A stretch of 64,000 nucleotides of DNA from UBA8106 sp964569695 (GTDB taxonomy: Bacteria > Acidobacteriota > Vicinamibacteria > Vicinamibacterales > UBA823). Each line of letters opens with the position of its first letter. Position 1 is the first letter of the stretch. Location: positions 31,201-95,200 of the forward strand of contig CAZMUA010000014.1 of NCBI GenBank assembly GCA_964569695.1. Direction: 5' to 3'. The notes beneath the pieces are model-generated. The model was given only the letters and a program-made list of their open reading frames with translations. It was not told the origin of the DNA and made no database searches. Both the position numbers and the translations under genes were made by a program. Positions 27,601-37,146 of the stretch are shown here, in pieces.

Positions 27601-29340
27601 TCAAGGTGCGGGCACCCAGTCTAGGGTCAGTCTGATTTCACGAGGTGGCTTGGTAGGGCGCAGCATGACAAAGTGCTGTCCGTCAGCAGTCACGTCATAG
27701 TTAGGTAAGTTTCCTCCAGGATCTCGGTCAAATCTCCTCTCAAACAATTGCCGTGGGATTTCCACGACGAGTTTTTGGGTGAAGTCGATCTTAACGACGT
27801 GCATCTGGTCGCCACGGCGGAAGAACAATTCAGTTCCATTTGATGACCAGACTGGCTCATGACTTTGTTTCAGTGACACTGTCCAACGGTCGCCGGTCGC
27901 CGGATGAGGTTGCAAGTAAATTTGGTCGACACCATCTGCATCAGACACGTAGGCGATCCAGCGTCCATCGGGCGACAGAGCAGGCGATCGCTCATTAAAC
28001 GGTGTTCTCACAATTTCTGAAACTAGACCGTCTGAAGAAAGCACCCCGATGTCACGACCGCTATCGGGGTGGATAGTGTAGAACGCAAGTGAGTGTTCGT
28101 CACGGCTTTGGGAAACTGGATTCTGCGGATCGCTGCTGGCGAGCAAGTGTGTTACCTCACCTGTGACTAGCGTTTTGGAAAAAATGTTTTGTGGTCCAAG
28201 TCTGTTGGACGCGAATATTAGAGAGTGTCCGTCACTGGCCCAGACGGGAGATCGGTTGTCGCTGCCCATTTCCGTCAGCTGTATCCACTGCTCTCGATCC
28301 TTGCTTTGTATCCAAGTTTCACGACCTAACACGTCAGCTTGGCGAACAATCGCCAGTCGTCCATCCTGCGGTGATAAGCGTGGAGTTGAATAGTGGCCGG
28401 GGTCGGGTGGAAACGCCATTTCGGTAATCTTGCCATTTCGATCTACCCAGACTGGCTTGTTCTCTAAGACCGACGGTGCTGGTAGCGAAACTAGGGTACG
28501 AGTCGTGGAAAGGTCGAAATAAGCCTTTCCTAGTCGACCGAAGCTAGTCGTTGAAGTCAGCACACGTTCGTCAACAGCACTTGGTGATCCTTGAACAGTT
28601 AATTTTTTCGGATCAAACTCAATACTGAGCAACTCGTCATCAAAAGCGTAGACGAGATGTCCGGTTGGTAAGTATCGCGCACCTCCAGTCGCAGGCGTTA
28701 GAAGAGTCCATTGTTGTGATTCCTGACTGAGCACGGCTAGGCGGGCGTCGTGCCCTTTTCTAGTGATCGTGAACACTACACCTGCACCATTCGGAAGGAT
28801 ATGAGGCCAACCGTGCTCCAGTTCACCAACTTGGGTGTTGGGCTCGGTTAAAACTTCTGGCGCGCTTCCACTGGCGGTGACGCGCCGTAAACCACGACCT
28901 CCAACAGGCGCGAAAATAATTACATCGTCATGACTCCAACTTGCACCGGCGCTGCCCAATGGTGCGTCACAGATAGTTTCTGGAGTCCCACCTTTAAGCA
29001 GAGAGATTTTCTTTAAGGTATCGTCGGCGAAGAATCCCACCCATAAACCATCTGGAGAGAAAAACGGATTTGCTCCTCCCTCGGTTCCTGAGAGCGGTAT
29101 TGCATCGAATTGATCGACCGGGCGATAGAACAACTGGGTCCGGGATCCTGTGTATGCCACGTAGACTAAGTTTGTTCCATCTGCAGAAATGGCTACATCT
29201 AGGAGTTCATGTGTTTCTGGGATATTTACAACGACGCGTGACGGCAGTTGAAGATCAGGGGCTGGACGGAGTGCCACCCAAGCCCAGACAATAACTGCGC
29301 CGATCAAGACGCTAGAGACATTCCAGACGTATGGTCGCAC
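27601..29340 (-). CDS. Membrane-anchored PD40/TolB-type propeller protein without kinase domain
   Basis: 579 residues. A single N-terminal helix (VSSVLIGAVIVWAWVAL) anchors a C-terminal beta propeller of PD40/WD40-like repeats such as NPFFSPDGLWVGFFADDTLK and SPALSPDGRWIAYVSDADG. In Acidobacteriota this module is usually the periplasmic half of a Ser/Thr protein kinase. Here the frame begins at the membrane helix and no kinase lies upstream, so it is either a free-standing sensor or a gene that lost its kinase. The start (GTG at 29340) has only a close AAGG. Function unknown. Confidence 0.78.
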   Translation of the reverse strand: MRPYVWNVSSVLIGAVIVWAWVALRPAPDLQLPSRVVVNIPETHELLDVAISADGTNLVYVAYTGSRTQLFYRPVDQFDAIPLSGTEGGANPFFSPDGLWVGFFADDTLKKISLLKGGTPETICDAPLGSAGASWSHDDVIIFAPVGGRGLRRVTASGSAPEVLTEPNTQVGELEHGWPHILPNGAGVVFTITRKGHDARLAVLSQESQQWTLLTPATGGARYLPTGHLVYAFDDELLSIEFDPKKLTVQGSPSAVDERVLTSTTSFGRLGKAYFDLSTTRTLVSLPAPSVLENKPVWVDRNGKITEMAFPPDPGHYSTPRLSPQDGRLAIVRQADVLGRETWIQSKDREQWIQLTEMGSDNRSPVWASDGHSLIFASNRLGPQNIFSKTLVTGEVTHLLASSDPQNPVSQSRDEHSLAFYTIHPDSGRDIGVLSSDGLVSEIVRTPFNERSPALSPDGRWIAYVSDADGVDQIYLQPHPATGDRWTVSLKQSHEPVWSSNGTELFFRRGDQMHVVKIDFTQKLVVEIPRQLFERRFDRDPGGNLPNYDVTADGQHFVMLRPTKPPREIRLTLDWVPAP

Positions 29341-29503
29341 GCCTTAATTTTCAACCCGATCCTGGTGAGATGCTAGTGAAAAATGTCAGCGGTTTTGGGT
29401 GCAAACTGAGGACCATTCGATTCACTCCAGCATGGCCTCGCTATTGCCGAGATCTTCTTGGAAAAGGAACTCGAAGATAGACGGGCGTCACAGGTTGATT
29501 ATT

Positions 29504-30160
29504 CTAGTAACGTCGTTTTTGCTGCCGCAGAATATCGAACTGTGCGGTGTCGGCAATAGCCATTACTGCCATAATGCCTGCTTGCACAGGGTCACTTACA
29601 ACTAAATCCACGACATCGGGTACACTGCCAGCCATATTCAACGAGACGACCTTAACGTTTTGTTCACGGATTTCCTTGACTGCCTCGGCAATTTCGCCTC
29701 CCATAATTGCGCCAGCTAGCACAATAATATGCACGCGAGGTAGACGCACGACAGCCCTAACCGCGGCGCTCAATTCCTTCTCTCCAACTAGCGGAATCGT
29801 ATCAACCGATATCCTTTCGCCACGGATATTGTGCCGGTCAGCTTCCGAGATAGCGCCGACAGCGACTTGACCAACTTGAGCGCCGGCACCCATGATGATG
29901 ATACGCTTTCCGTAAATTGACGTCGACGACGAGGCCATTTCAACTGACCGCACAACGGATAGGGATTCAAGAGATTTCTTGATGGTTTCCGGAAGTCCGT
30001 CGGTGGTAAATTCTACCGATAATTGACGTAATTCATCTGAATGGGGCACGACCTCCAGCGAGGTAACGTTGATGTTTTCTTTTGCGAAAACCTCGGTGAC
30101 TTGGTTTAGTGCGCCAGGCTGGTCCGCTACGGTGATGAGGACTGCGTGTTCATCCGACAT
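29504..30160 (-). CDS. ACT domain protein, DUF5612-like
   Basis: 218 residues. An N-terminal ACT domain (VLITVADQPGALNQVTEVFAKE, about 6-75) suggests amino acid sensing. The C-terminal part begins with KRIIIMGAGAQVGQVAVGAI, a glycine-rich Rossmann-like turn, and resembles DUF5612, first described in methanogens and scattered in bacteria. No enzyme has been assigned. It lies 26 bases downstream of the large alpha/beta hydrolase on the same strand. The ACT call is firm; the DUF assignment is from memory of the family and should be checked. Confidence 0.72.
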   Translation of the reverse strand: MSDEHAVLITVADQPGALNQVTEVFAKENINVTSLEVVPHSDELRQLSVEFTTDGLPETIKKSLESLSVVRSVEMASSSTSIYGKRIIIMGAGAQVGQVAVGAISEADRHNIRGERISVDTIPLVGEKELSAAVRAVVRLPRVHIIVLAGAIMGGEIAEAVKEIREQNVKVVSLNMAGSVPDVVDLVVSDPVQAGIMAVMAIADTAQFDILRQQKRRY

Positions 30161-30186
30161 GAAAATTCGTGTATCTCACAAGATAG

Positions 30187-32211
30187 TCAGTGTTTCCCTA
30201 TCACCCAATCATAATGTACACCGGCCTGATTGATGATCTCCGGTAAGTCGACGGCTAGAAGATAACGCTTGTTTACCAGATCGAGTGCCGCCTGAGTAAT
30301 TCGTCCAACATAATCGTGCTTGTTTCGGTAGCGCTCTTCAATTGATAGCCGCGGATCTCCAGAATCCTCGCGTTCTGCTTTCGTACGTGCAAACACGAAG
30401 TAAGAACCAATTTCACTCGACAGACGATCTGCAGCGCCAATGCTCTCGTGCCGGTAATTCCATCCAGTTTGAGTGGCCAGCGGTACCACTAGTTCGGGCA
30501 TTCGGATACCGGCACGATCGTTCCCATCGGTGTCGACGGCCGGCACAAGTTGGATAAATGGTGCGCCAATTCTGGGTGGCTCATGTGCGACGATGCCTCG
30601 ATGCCAGTTGGGACCGAAATCAAGACGGAGTGCTGTTAGCGGTTCCCTCGGCAGACTGACATTAGGTAGATCAGGCCAACCAGTGTCCTCAGGTGATACG
30701 AGAGTCCCAGCATCAATGCGAGGGTAGAGACTCGGTGGCGGCTCGTGTTTTTCAACGATCCACGCATCAAGCGCTTTGAACAAAGCGCGTATCACAGGCG
30801 TGTAGGCCAAAATATTCATGGGTGCCTGACCGAGAAACACTTCATTTGAGTTCGGTTGAGGTGGAAAGCGTCCAAGGATGTGTGGTGCTGATGCAAGAAA
30901 GTATATTCGGCTTGTTGTCGTCGGATCGATATCGTACGAACCGGTCACGTCTGTATGAGTGAGCGATCCGGCGCGGTTGAAGTACTCCGAGTTAGTTAAT
31001 ACGTGAAACACTTTCGGCGTGGTGCCAGTTGCACCGGCTTGGCGCAGAAGACCATCACTCTGGCCTGTTACAGGGTCAGTAGTCGTCGCGTCAGTAAACG
31101 GAAACATGTCGACTGGGTAAAGAAAATTGAAGTGCTGTAATGCATCCCGAGAGGCTTGCCCAAATCGATGGTTGAATGAACCCCGACCTGCACCGCCAAC
31201 TTGATCGAATACGCCGTCAAAAACTTGAAGACCATCCTCGTTTTCATTGAAGCCTTGATACAGGAAATGTCTTAAAAAGCGGCCGCTCTGTGACACACCC
31301 CAGGCAAGTGCGTAGTTAATACCGGGTAATGGGTTCGCTTCACTCGTGTTGTACTTGAAGAAACTCACGATATCCCGTGTGCCGGCAAGCCCAGTGCCTA
31401 CAACGCGTGGATTTTGACTGAGATAGACCACATCATAAATTCGACCCGGCTCAAATCCGCCATCGAGTGCGACAACACCCGGTTCGGTAAATCGCCAGCT
31501 GTCACGCGGTATGATCTCGGGCGGATCGGTCGAGAGGTTTCGAACGGTCATCACATGCTCATCGCTTTCGGGATCGATCACAGAATAAGCTTGATGACCT
31601 CGGTCTGCGAGGAGGGCCGTCTCGGTCCTGGGACCGACGAAGTTACCACGGACCAAGCCCGTAATGGTCTCGTCACCATCGGTGGCAATTGGCATTGTCA
31701 TTCGCATCCGGCCTTCGGGTACGTCCCACTGCCAACCCATCCAGAGTAACGAAAACCCTTCACGCATCAGTGAACCATCACCAAACTCTTCCACCGTCAT
31801 TGGATCTGAGGAGCGCGGGGCTTTCTGAAATGTACGCAGGATTCGCTTGCTACCTCGATTGCCCACTTCGTAAAATAGCCGGCCGTTACCACGAGTCGGG
31901 TCGACAGGTTTCAGGAGGTAGAACTCTGCACTGAACTTGACGTCCCCATCAACATTTCTTGGTGCCAGAGGCAAGTCGACGATGATCTGATTCTGTGGTT
32001 GATCAGGATCTAAACGAAATTCAGCTATACCGATGAGCTTTTCGTAGGGACCAGCTAAGCCAAAAGCTTTACCGTTCGCGACGATTTCACGACGTTCAAT
32101 ACGTAAGCGGACTAGGCGGGCTTCCGCCATACTGGTTGCGACAATTAACCAGAGGACTGTTGTAGCAAGCGTTACTCGCATAATGCGCTTCTTGGTGGTG
32201 GAGCCATACAT
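30187..32211 (-). CDS. Exported large alpha/beta hydrolase-domain protein
   Basis: 674 residues from the ATG at 32211, with a signal peptide (VTLATTVLWLIVATSMAEA). The sequence matches the family annotated as alpha/beta hydrolase domain (PF20091 type), common in soil and marine bacteria. The nucleophile elbow is WGVSQSGRFLRHFLYQGFNE, with Ser in G-x-S-x-S-G; FDGVFDQVGGAGRGSFNHRF follows. Substrates are not known, although secreted esterase activity is plausible. Alternative starts at 32220 (GTG) or at the MRV Met about 11 residues in are possible, as no strong ribosome site is seen. Co-directional with the ACT protein. Confidence 0.8.
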   Translation of the reverse strand: MYGSTTKKRIMRVTLATTVLWLIVATSMAEARLVRLRIERREIVANGKAFGLAGPYEKLIGIAEFRLDPDQPQNQIIVDLPLAPRNVDGDVKFSAEFYLLKPVDPTRGNGRLFYEVGNRGSKRILRTFQKAPRSSDPMTVEEFGDGSLMREGFSLLWMGWQWDVPEGRMRMTMPIATDGDETITGLVRGNFVGPRTETALLADRGHQAYSVIDPESDEHVMTVRNLSTDPPEIIPRDSWRFTEPGVVALDGGFEPGRIYDVVYLSQNPRVVGTGLAGTRDIVSFFKYNTSEANPLPGINYALAWGVSQSGRFLRHFLYQGFNENEDGLQVFDGVFDQVGGAGRGSFNHRFGQASRDALQHFNFLYPVDMFPFTDATTTDPVTGQSDGLLRQAGATGTTPKVFHVLTNSEYFNRAGSLTHTDVTGSYDIDPTTTSRIYFLASAPHILGRFPPQPNSNEVFLGQAPMNILAYTPVIRALFKALDAWIVEKHEPPPSLYPRIDAGTLVSPEDTGWPDLPNVSLPREPLTALRLDFGPNWHRGIVAHEPPRIGAPFIQLVPAVDTDGNDRAGIRMPELVVPLATQTGWNYRHESIGAADRLSSEIGSYFVFARTKAEREDSGDPRLSIEERYRNKHDYVGRITQAALDLVNKRYLLAVDLPEIINQAGVHYDWVIGKH

Positions 32212-32338
32212 TATTTCCACTGGAATACTATATCTCGCGGGGAGAATTTCGTATGTGATTCTTAGGTATGTCCGTGTTAAGGAACTCTGCAGTAAACTGT
32301 GCTTAGCGAGCGATTACACCTAGAAGGGAAAAGTTGCC

Positions 32339-33529
32339 ATGAAGACAAAACGATTTATTGCCAGTTGTTTTCTTACGGTTGTCTCCTGTTTATTGGTGCA
32401 GGGTGTCGTGTGGGCCCAGTCACAGCCCTACTATCCACCGGCAGGTTCATGGGAACGGAAAACACCTGAGGCGGTTGGTATGGATGCGGCACTGCTTGCT
32501 AAGGCCGTTGAATTTGCTATGACTCAGGAAACAAACAAGCCAATGGATTTTTCCGATCAGGAGCGAATTTTTGGTGAACCGCTTGGTCCGCTGCCAAAAC
32601 GGCGCGCCCATACCAACGGTCTTGTCCTTCGCCACGGTTATATCGTGGCGGAATTTGGTGAGACGACAAAAGTCGATCCCACTTATAGCGCAGCCAAGAG
32701 TTATCTATCGACGATTGCTGGACTGGCTGTTGATCAAGGGCTGATTGATAACGTGCATGATCCAGTTGGTAAGTACATCAAGGATGGAGGTTACGATTCG
32801 ACTCATAATGCACAAGTAACCTGGCACCACCATTTGCAGCAGACCACCGAGTGGGAGGGAACTTTATGGGATCGCCGGCATGATTTTATTGGAAGCGTTG
32901 AGTTTGGGTCAGCGGAGCGCCAGCCACGTGAGTTAGAGGCACCCGGTAACTATTACGAGTACAACGACGTGCGCATTAATCGCTTGGCTCTCTCCTTGTT
33001 ACGACTTTTTAAAAAGCCACTGCCTTTAGTGCTTCATGACGAAATTATGGAGCCAATTGGCGCCTCGGATTCTTGGTCTTACCACGGTTACAGAAATTCA
33101 GACATTACTCTAGATGGACAAACTATGAAGTCGGTGACCGGTGGGACACGTTGGGGTGGTGGGATTTGGATCAACTCGTTTGACCACGCACGCTTCGGAT
33201 TACTTTTCTTGCGAAATGGAATGTGGAACGGCGAGCAACTGATTTCAACGGAGTGGATCGAGGCCGCGACGACTCGTGGTGACGTCGGTCCAGATTATGG
33301 CTACCTGTGGTGGCTCAACACAGAGGGTAAAGCTTGGCCCGATGCGCCTCGTTCGGCCTATCGCGCCAGTGGACACGGTTCAAACACGGTTTGGATTGAC
33401 CCAGAGCATGACTTGGTAGTGGTGTGGCGGTGGCATCAGGGACGCCCCTCAAATGAATTTTATAAACAGATCATCGAATCAATTACATCCAACACCACTG
33501 GTCATACCCAGGCTGGTGAGGTGCAATGA
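32339..33529 (+). CDS. Exported class C beta-lactamase-like serine hydrolase
   Basis: 396 residues with a signal peptide ending about residue 26 (GVVWAQS). It has the beta-lactamase class C/penicillin-binding fold: the SxxK motif is YSAAKSYLS, the YxN equivalent is YEYNDVRINRL, and the third motif is SGHGSNTVW. Most such secreted proteins are esterases or D-amino peptidases rather than antibiotic-resistance enzymes. AAGGGA precedes the ATG. It is upstream of lpxD by 61 bases on the same strand but probably a separate function. Confidence 0.88.
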   Translation: MKTKRFIASCFLTVVSCLLVQGVVWAQSQPYYPPAGSWERKTPEAVGMDAALLAKAVEFAMTQETNKPMDFSDQERIFGEPLGPLPKRRAHTNGLVLRHGYIVAEFGETTKVDPTYSAAKSYLSTIAGLAVDQGLIDNVHDPVGKYIKDGGYDSTHNAQVTWHHHLQQTTEWEGTLWDRRHDFIGSVEFGSAERQPRELEAPGNYYEYNDVRINRLALSLLRLFKKPLPLVLHDEIMEPIGASDSWSYHGYRNSDITLDGQTMKSVTGGTRWGGGIWINSFDHARFGLLFLRNGMWNGEQLISTEWIEAATTRGDVGPDYGYLWWLNTEGKAWPDAPRSAYRASGHGSNTVWIDPEHDLVVVWRWHQGRPSNEFYKQIIESITSNTTGHTQAGEVQ

Positions 33530-33590
33530 AGACTGATTAATGTAGAGACACCCGAGCGAGGTGCGGAACACGCTCAGAGAGGGTCGGACT

Positions 33591-34631
33591 ATGACGAAGA
33601 CAGTCAAGGAAATTGCTGCGCACATCGGTGCTACTGTCGTCGGTGACGGGTCACTTGTTATTAGCGACGTGGCGTCACTTGAATCCGCCAGACACGAGTC
33701 GCTCGCATTCGTTGAATCGAAGGATCGTGCTGAGATGGCTTTGAACTCAGCCGCTGGTTGTCTTATCGTGCCCACCGGTTTCACATCTGACCTCAAAACA
33801 TTACTCCAAGTGGACCATCCAAAGCTGGCGTTTGCTGAAGCGATGAGGTTCTTTCATCCGGATCACCGACCTACGGCCGGTGTGCACACCTCGGCCATTG
33901 TCGCCACGGGTGTGACATTACCTGATGATGTGAGTGTTGGTGCGGGTGCGGTTCTAGAACAAAAGGTAACAATTGGTTCAGGCACGATCATTGGTGCCGG
34001 CGTATATGTGGGCGAGGGCTGTGTGATTGGAGCCGGATGCGTCATTCATCCAAATGTCACGATGTATTCTGGTACGACACTTGGCGACAAAATCATTGTG
34101 CATGCTGGCAGTGTGCTTGGTAGTGATGGCTTTGGTTATGTTCAGAAAGATGGCATGCATCATAAATTTCCGCAGATCGGTCGACTGATAATCGAAGACG
34201 ATGTAGAGATCGGCGCGAATGTCGTGATTGATCGTGCAGCCTTAGATGCAACAATCATTAAGCAGGGTACGAAAATCGACAACCTGACACAAATTGCGCA
34301 CAACGTATTCATTGGCGAACATTGCGCATTATCGGCTCAGGTGGGTGTTGCAGGTAGCGCGCGCCTTGAGAATCATGTCACGCTGGCCGGTCAAGTGGGT
34401 GTGGCTGACCATGTAACTATCATGGAAGGGGCGGTCGTCGGAGCACAAGGCGGGGTACCGACCGGAAAACGAGTCCAACCAAAACAGATCGTCTGGGGTA
34501 CTCCGGCTCGGCCATTGACGGAGTTTAAGACACAGTATGCGGCACTGTCGCGGCTACCGAAGTGGCGTACCGATCTTGCGGAACTCAAAGATCGAGTCGT
34601 CGAACTTGAGGCGAAACTCGATAAATTGTAG
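33591..34631 (+). CDS. lpxD: UDP-3-O-acylglucosamine N-acyltransferase
   Basis: 346 residues. LpxD adds the second acyl chain in lipid A synthesis, so this cell makes LPS. The N-terminal uridine-binding domain is followed by a left-handed beta helix of hexapeptide repeats (GAGAVLEQKVTIGSGTIIGA and so on). The catalytic His is in QIAHNVFIGEHCALSAQVG and the GSDGFGYV loop is present. The start is the ATG at 33591 (MTKTVKEIAAHIGA); the open frame extends to 33561. GAGAGGG lies shortly upstream. It is outside the usual lpxD-fabZ-lpxA cluster, a solitary arrangement. Confidence 0.94.
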   Translation: MTKTVKEIAAHIGATVVGDGSLVISDVASLESARHESLAFVESKDRAEMALNSAAGCLIVPTGFTSDLKTLLQVDHPKLAFAEAMRFFHPDHRPTAGVHTSAIVATGVTLPDDVSVGAGAVLEQKVTIGSGTIIGAGVYVGEGCVIGAGCVIHPNVTMYSGTTLGDKIIVHAGSVLGSDGFGYVQKDGMHHKFPQIGRLIIEDDVEIGANVVIDRAALDATIIKQGTKIDNLTQIAHNVFIGEHCALSAQVGVAGSARLENHVTLAGQVGVADHVTIMEGAVVGAQGGVPTGKRVQPKQIVWGTPARPLTEFKTQYAALSRLPKWRTDLAELKDRVVELEAKLDKL

Positions 34632-34704
34632 GCGGCACTGCATCATTTCCATCGTTGCCGCTAGTTGTTATCAATCAAATACAAACTACAGGAGAACAAT
34701 ATTG

Positions 34705-35139
34705 ATGTCTGAACAGAACCCCACATATCAGGATGCCGACCTTTTGCTTCGAATTTATGACATGCGCCGTGAGACTAAAATGCGTGCCTCACGCGACATG
34801 GTTAATTCTAATTTCTGGCCAAAGAGTTACGAGGATTGCAAGGCTATCGGAGACCACGGGCATGAGCAGAACGAAGCGTGGCGCCAGGTGACCTCGTACT
34901 GGGAGATGGTGTATGGCATGGCTAAACACGGTATTGTTCATGCTGATTACTGGGTGGAGAATAACGGCGAAGGCATTTTCGTGTTTGCCAAGATCGCACC
35001 TCACCTTGCAGAGATCAGAAAGAATGGATCGCCCACCGCATTCCAGTATGTGGAATGGGCGGCGACTCAGACAGAAGCCGGGAAGCGAACTTTTGAGTTT
35101 CTTAGTCGTCTGGTAAAAGCGCGGCTTGAGTCGCAGTAA
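34705..35139 (+). CDS. Hypothetical soluble protein, 144 residues
   Basis: No family is recognised. The ATG at 34705 follows CAGGAGAACA, a good ribosome site; the frame is open further upstream but that part overlaps lpxD. The protein is predicted alpha-helical and lacks signal or membrane segments. It contains YDMRRETKMRASRDMVNSNF and a Trp-rich middle (EAWRQVTSYWEMVYGMA). It lies between lpxD and the YkvI-like transporter with 30 bases to the latter, so it is likely co-transcribed with the transporter. Both frame and codon use look like a genuine gene. Confidence 0.72.
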   Translation: MSEQNPTYQDADLLLRIYDMRRETKMRASRDMVNSNFWPKSYEDCKAIGDHGHEQNEAWRQVTSYWEMVYGMAKHGIVHADYWVENNGEGIFVFAKIAPHLAEIRKNGSPTAFQYVEWAATQTEAGKRTFEFLSRLVKARLESQ

Positions 35140-35168
35140 AGGACGCGAAGTCGGTCGGTGAGGTTGCC

Positions 35169-36254
35169 GTGCATTCAACATTTTTTCAGAAGTACCTACT
35201 ACCGGGATTCATTTTTCAGTCACTGGTGATTGCCGGGGGCTATGGCACGGGTCGCGAGCTAGTAGAGTTTTTCCTTGATCTTGGTCCTCTCACTGGTTTA
35301 CTCGCGATGGGTGTTGCGACCGCCATTTGGAGTGCTGTTGCAGCCTCAAGTTTTGAACTCGCCAGACTGACACGAAGTTACGATTACCGAACGTTCTTCA
35401 TTCACTTACTAGGTCGTGGGTGGTTCTTATACGAGATACTCTATTTTCTTACGGCTTTTTTGGTGCTTTCCGTGACTGCCGCCGCGGCCGGTGCAATCTT
35501 ACGCGAAACGTTTGGCACACCGACACTGGTTGGTGTTATCGGGATGATGTCTGTTGTTGGGTTTCTTGCACTTCGCGGGACTCCGGCGATCGAACGCTTC
35601 TTGGCGAGTTGGTCGTTCATGCTCTATGCCGTTTTCGGCGCGTTCTTTGTTGCGTCCTGGGTTAGTTTTGGCGATGCGATCTCTACTGGTCTCAGTAGTT
35701 CCGAGATCGAGGCTGGGTGGTTTCGGGGTGGTGTGGAATACGCCGGGTATAACCTACAGATGATCCCCGCTATTCTTTTTTGCATGCGGCATGTGAAGAC
35801 GCGGACCGAAGCCTTTGGGGCCGGCGTGCTGACAGGGCCGATTGCGATGCTGCCAGGCCTTCTGTTCTATCTTGCCATGGTAGGGCAGTATCCGGCCATT
35901 CTGTCCGAAACTGTGCCAGCGAATTTTTTACTCACAGTGATCGGATCACGCACCTTTCAGATCGTGTTTCAAGTCATACTTTTTGGTACGTTAATCGAAA
36001 CAGGTATTGGACTCGTCCATGGTTTCAATGAACGGTTGGCGACGACCTATGCCGAGCGTGGCAGCGAGATGCCCACCCGTCTACGTCCGTTAATTGCAAT
36101 CGCGATGGTTGCGATCGGCGCTGTTTCGGCGCAAATTGGATTAATAGATTTGATTGCACGTGGGTATGCAACGGTTACGTGGGGTTTTGTTATGGTTTTC
36201 GTCATTCCAGTCTTAACAGTTGGTGTGTGGAAAATCTGTAGGCATAGGCCTTGA
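35169..36254 (+). CDS. YkvI-like LeuT-fold membrane protein
   Basis: 361 residues with about ten membrane helices. The N-terminal signature FQSLVIAGGYGTGRELVEFF, with an unwound first helix GGYGTG, matches the YkvI family of APC/LeuT-fold transporters. The substrate is unknown in the family. The start is the GTG at 35169. The gene follows the 144-residue hypothetical protein closely, and is convergent with the fructosamine kinase gene (14 bases between stops). Confidence 0.8.
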   Translation: MHSTFFQKYLLPGFIFQSLVIAGGYGTGRELVEFFLDLGPLTGLLAMGVATAIWSAVAASSFELARLTRSYDYRTFFIHLLGRGWFLYEILYFLTAFLVLSVTAAAAGAILRETFGTPTLVGVIGMMSVVGFLALRGTPAIERFLASWSFMLYAVFGAFFVASWVSFGDAISTGLSSSEIEAGWFRGGVEYAGYNLQMIPAILFCMRHVKTRTEAFGAGVLTGPIAMLPGLLFYLAMVGQYPAILSETVPANFLLTVIGSRTFQIVFQVILFGTLIETGIGLVHGFNERLATTYAERGSEMPTRLRPLIAIAMVAIGAVSAQIGLIDLIARGYATVTWGFVMVFVIPVLTVGVWKICRHRP

Positions 36255-36268
36255 CCCAGATGGTTATG

Positions 36269-37138
36269 TTAGAGGTATTGCTTTAGCGCCTGTTCCGCTG
36301 AGCCAACGTAGTGCCCACCGAATAAATTAACATGCACCAATAATGGGTATAACTGGTACAGGGCGACCCGTGCTTCCGCGCCAGACTCGAGGGGATAACA
36401 TTCATTGTAGGTTGCAAGGAACCGTGGTCCAGGATCGCCAAAAAGATTCAACATGGCTAAATCGATTTCTCGATGTCCGCCATAAACTGCCGGGTCGATG
36501 AGGCAAGGGTTGCCTTGCGTATCGGTATGTAAATTCCCGCTCCAAAGATCGCCGTGTAATCTTGCGGGAGGTTCAGGTGGCCCCACAAGGTCTTCCATTC
36601 GAGAGAACAGACTTGCAAATGAATTGGTCCAGGTACGCGGAGCCGCCGCGGTGTCTACGGCTTGCTGTAGTTGTGGTTCAAGCCGGCATGTTACGTAAAA
36701 GTCAGCCCAGGATTCGTGCGGGGTATTATTTTGCTCAAGTGTAGCGATGAAATTGTCGTACCCGAGACCGAACGTGTTAGGAAAGCTTGCATGTAGTGTA
36801 GCTAGTTGTTCACCAAGTTGCTCGTCGAAGTTTGCCGTTCGTTCGGCTGATGCGATCCATTCCAGCACCAAGAACTGTGGGCCTGGACTTGTTTCATCAC
36901 TGACGGCAATAACTGCGGGAATCGTAATTGCACGAGGTTCTGCAAGCCAGGCCAAGCCCTGGGCTTCGCATGTAAACATTCTTGGGTTAGCGCGCGGATT
37001 CGTTTTAATAAAAACAGTTTGTCCATCAGCAAGGTGTGCGGAGTACGCCTCACTGATGCTGCCGCCAGTAAGACGCTGTGTTGAGGTGATACCCATACCG
37101 AGGACGGTCTCGATTTTTCGCTGTACATCAGGAAGCAT
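36269..37138 (-). CDS. Fructosamine/ribulosamine 3-kinase family protein
   Basis: 289 residues. It has the aminoglycoside-phosphotransferase-like kinase fold: the Lys of FIKTNPRANPRMF, the catalytic loop RLHGDLWSGNLHT and the metal-binding CLIDPAVYGGHREIDLAM. Bacterial members phosphorylate ribulosamines or erythrulosamines on proteins, leading to spontaneous deglycation. The start at 37138 is chosen because the upstream phosphatase ends at 37147; a longer frame to 37195 would overlap it. Pairing with a low-molecular-weight phosphotyrosine phosphatase is a known association and supports a repair role. Confidence 0.88.
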   Translation of the reverse strand: MLPDVQRKIETVLGMGITSTQRLTGGSISEAYSAHLADGQTVFIKTNPRANPRMFTCEAQGLAWLAEPRAITIPAVIAVSDETSPGPQFLVLEWIASAERTANFDEQLGEQLATLHASFPNTFGLGYDNFIATLEQNNTPHESWADFYVTCRLEPQLQQAVDTAAAPRTWTNSFASLFSRMEDLVGPPEPPARLHGDLWSGNLHTDTQGNPCLIDPAVYGGHREIDLAMLNLFGDPGPRFLATYNECYPLESGAEARVALYQLYPLLVHVNLFGGHYVGSAEQALKQYL

Positions 37139-37146
37139 GATTCGCG

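Noticed and set aside
32339..33529. Class C serine hydrolase as a beta-lactam resistance gene
   Set aside because: The family is broad and mostly esterases or peptidases; motifs alone do not show beta-lactamase activity.
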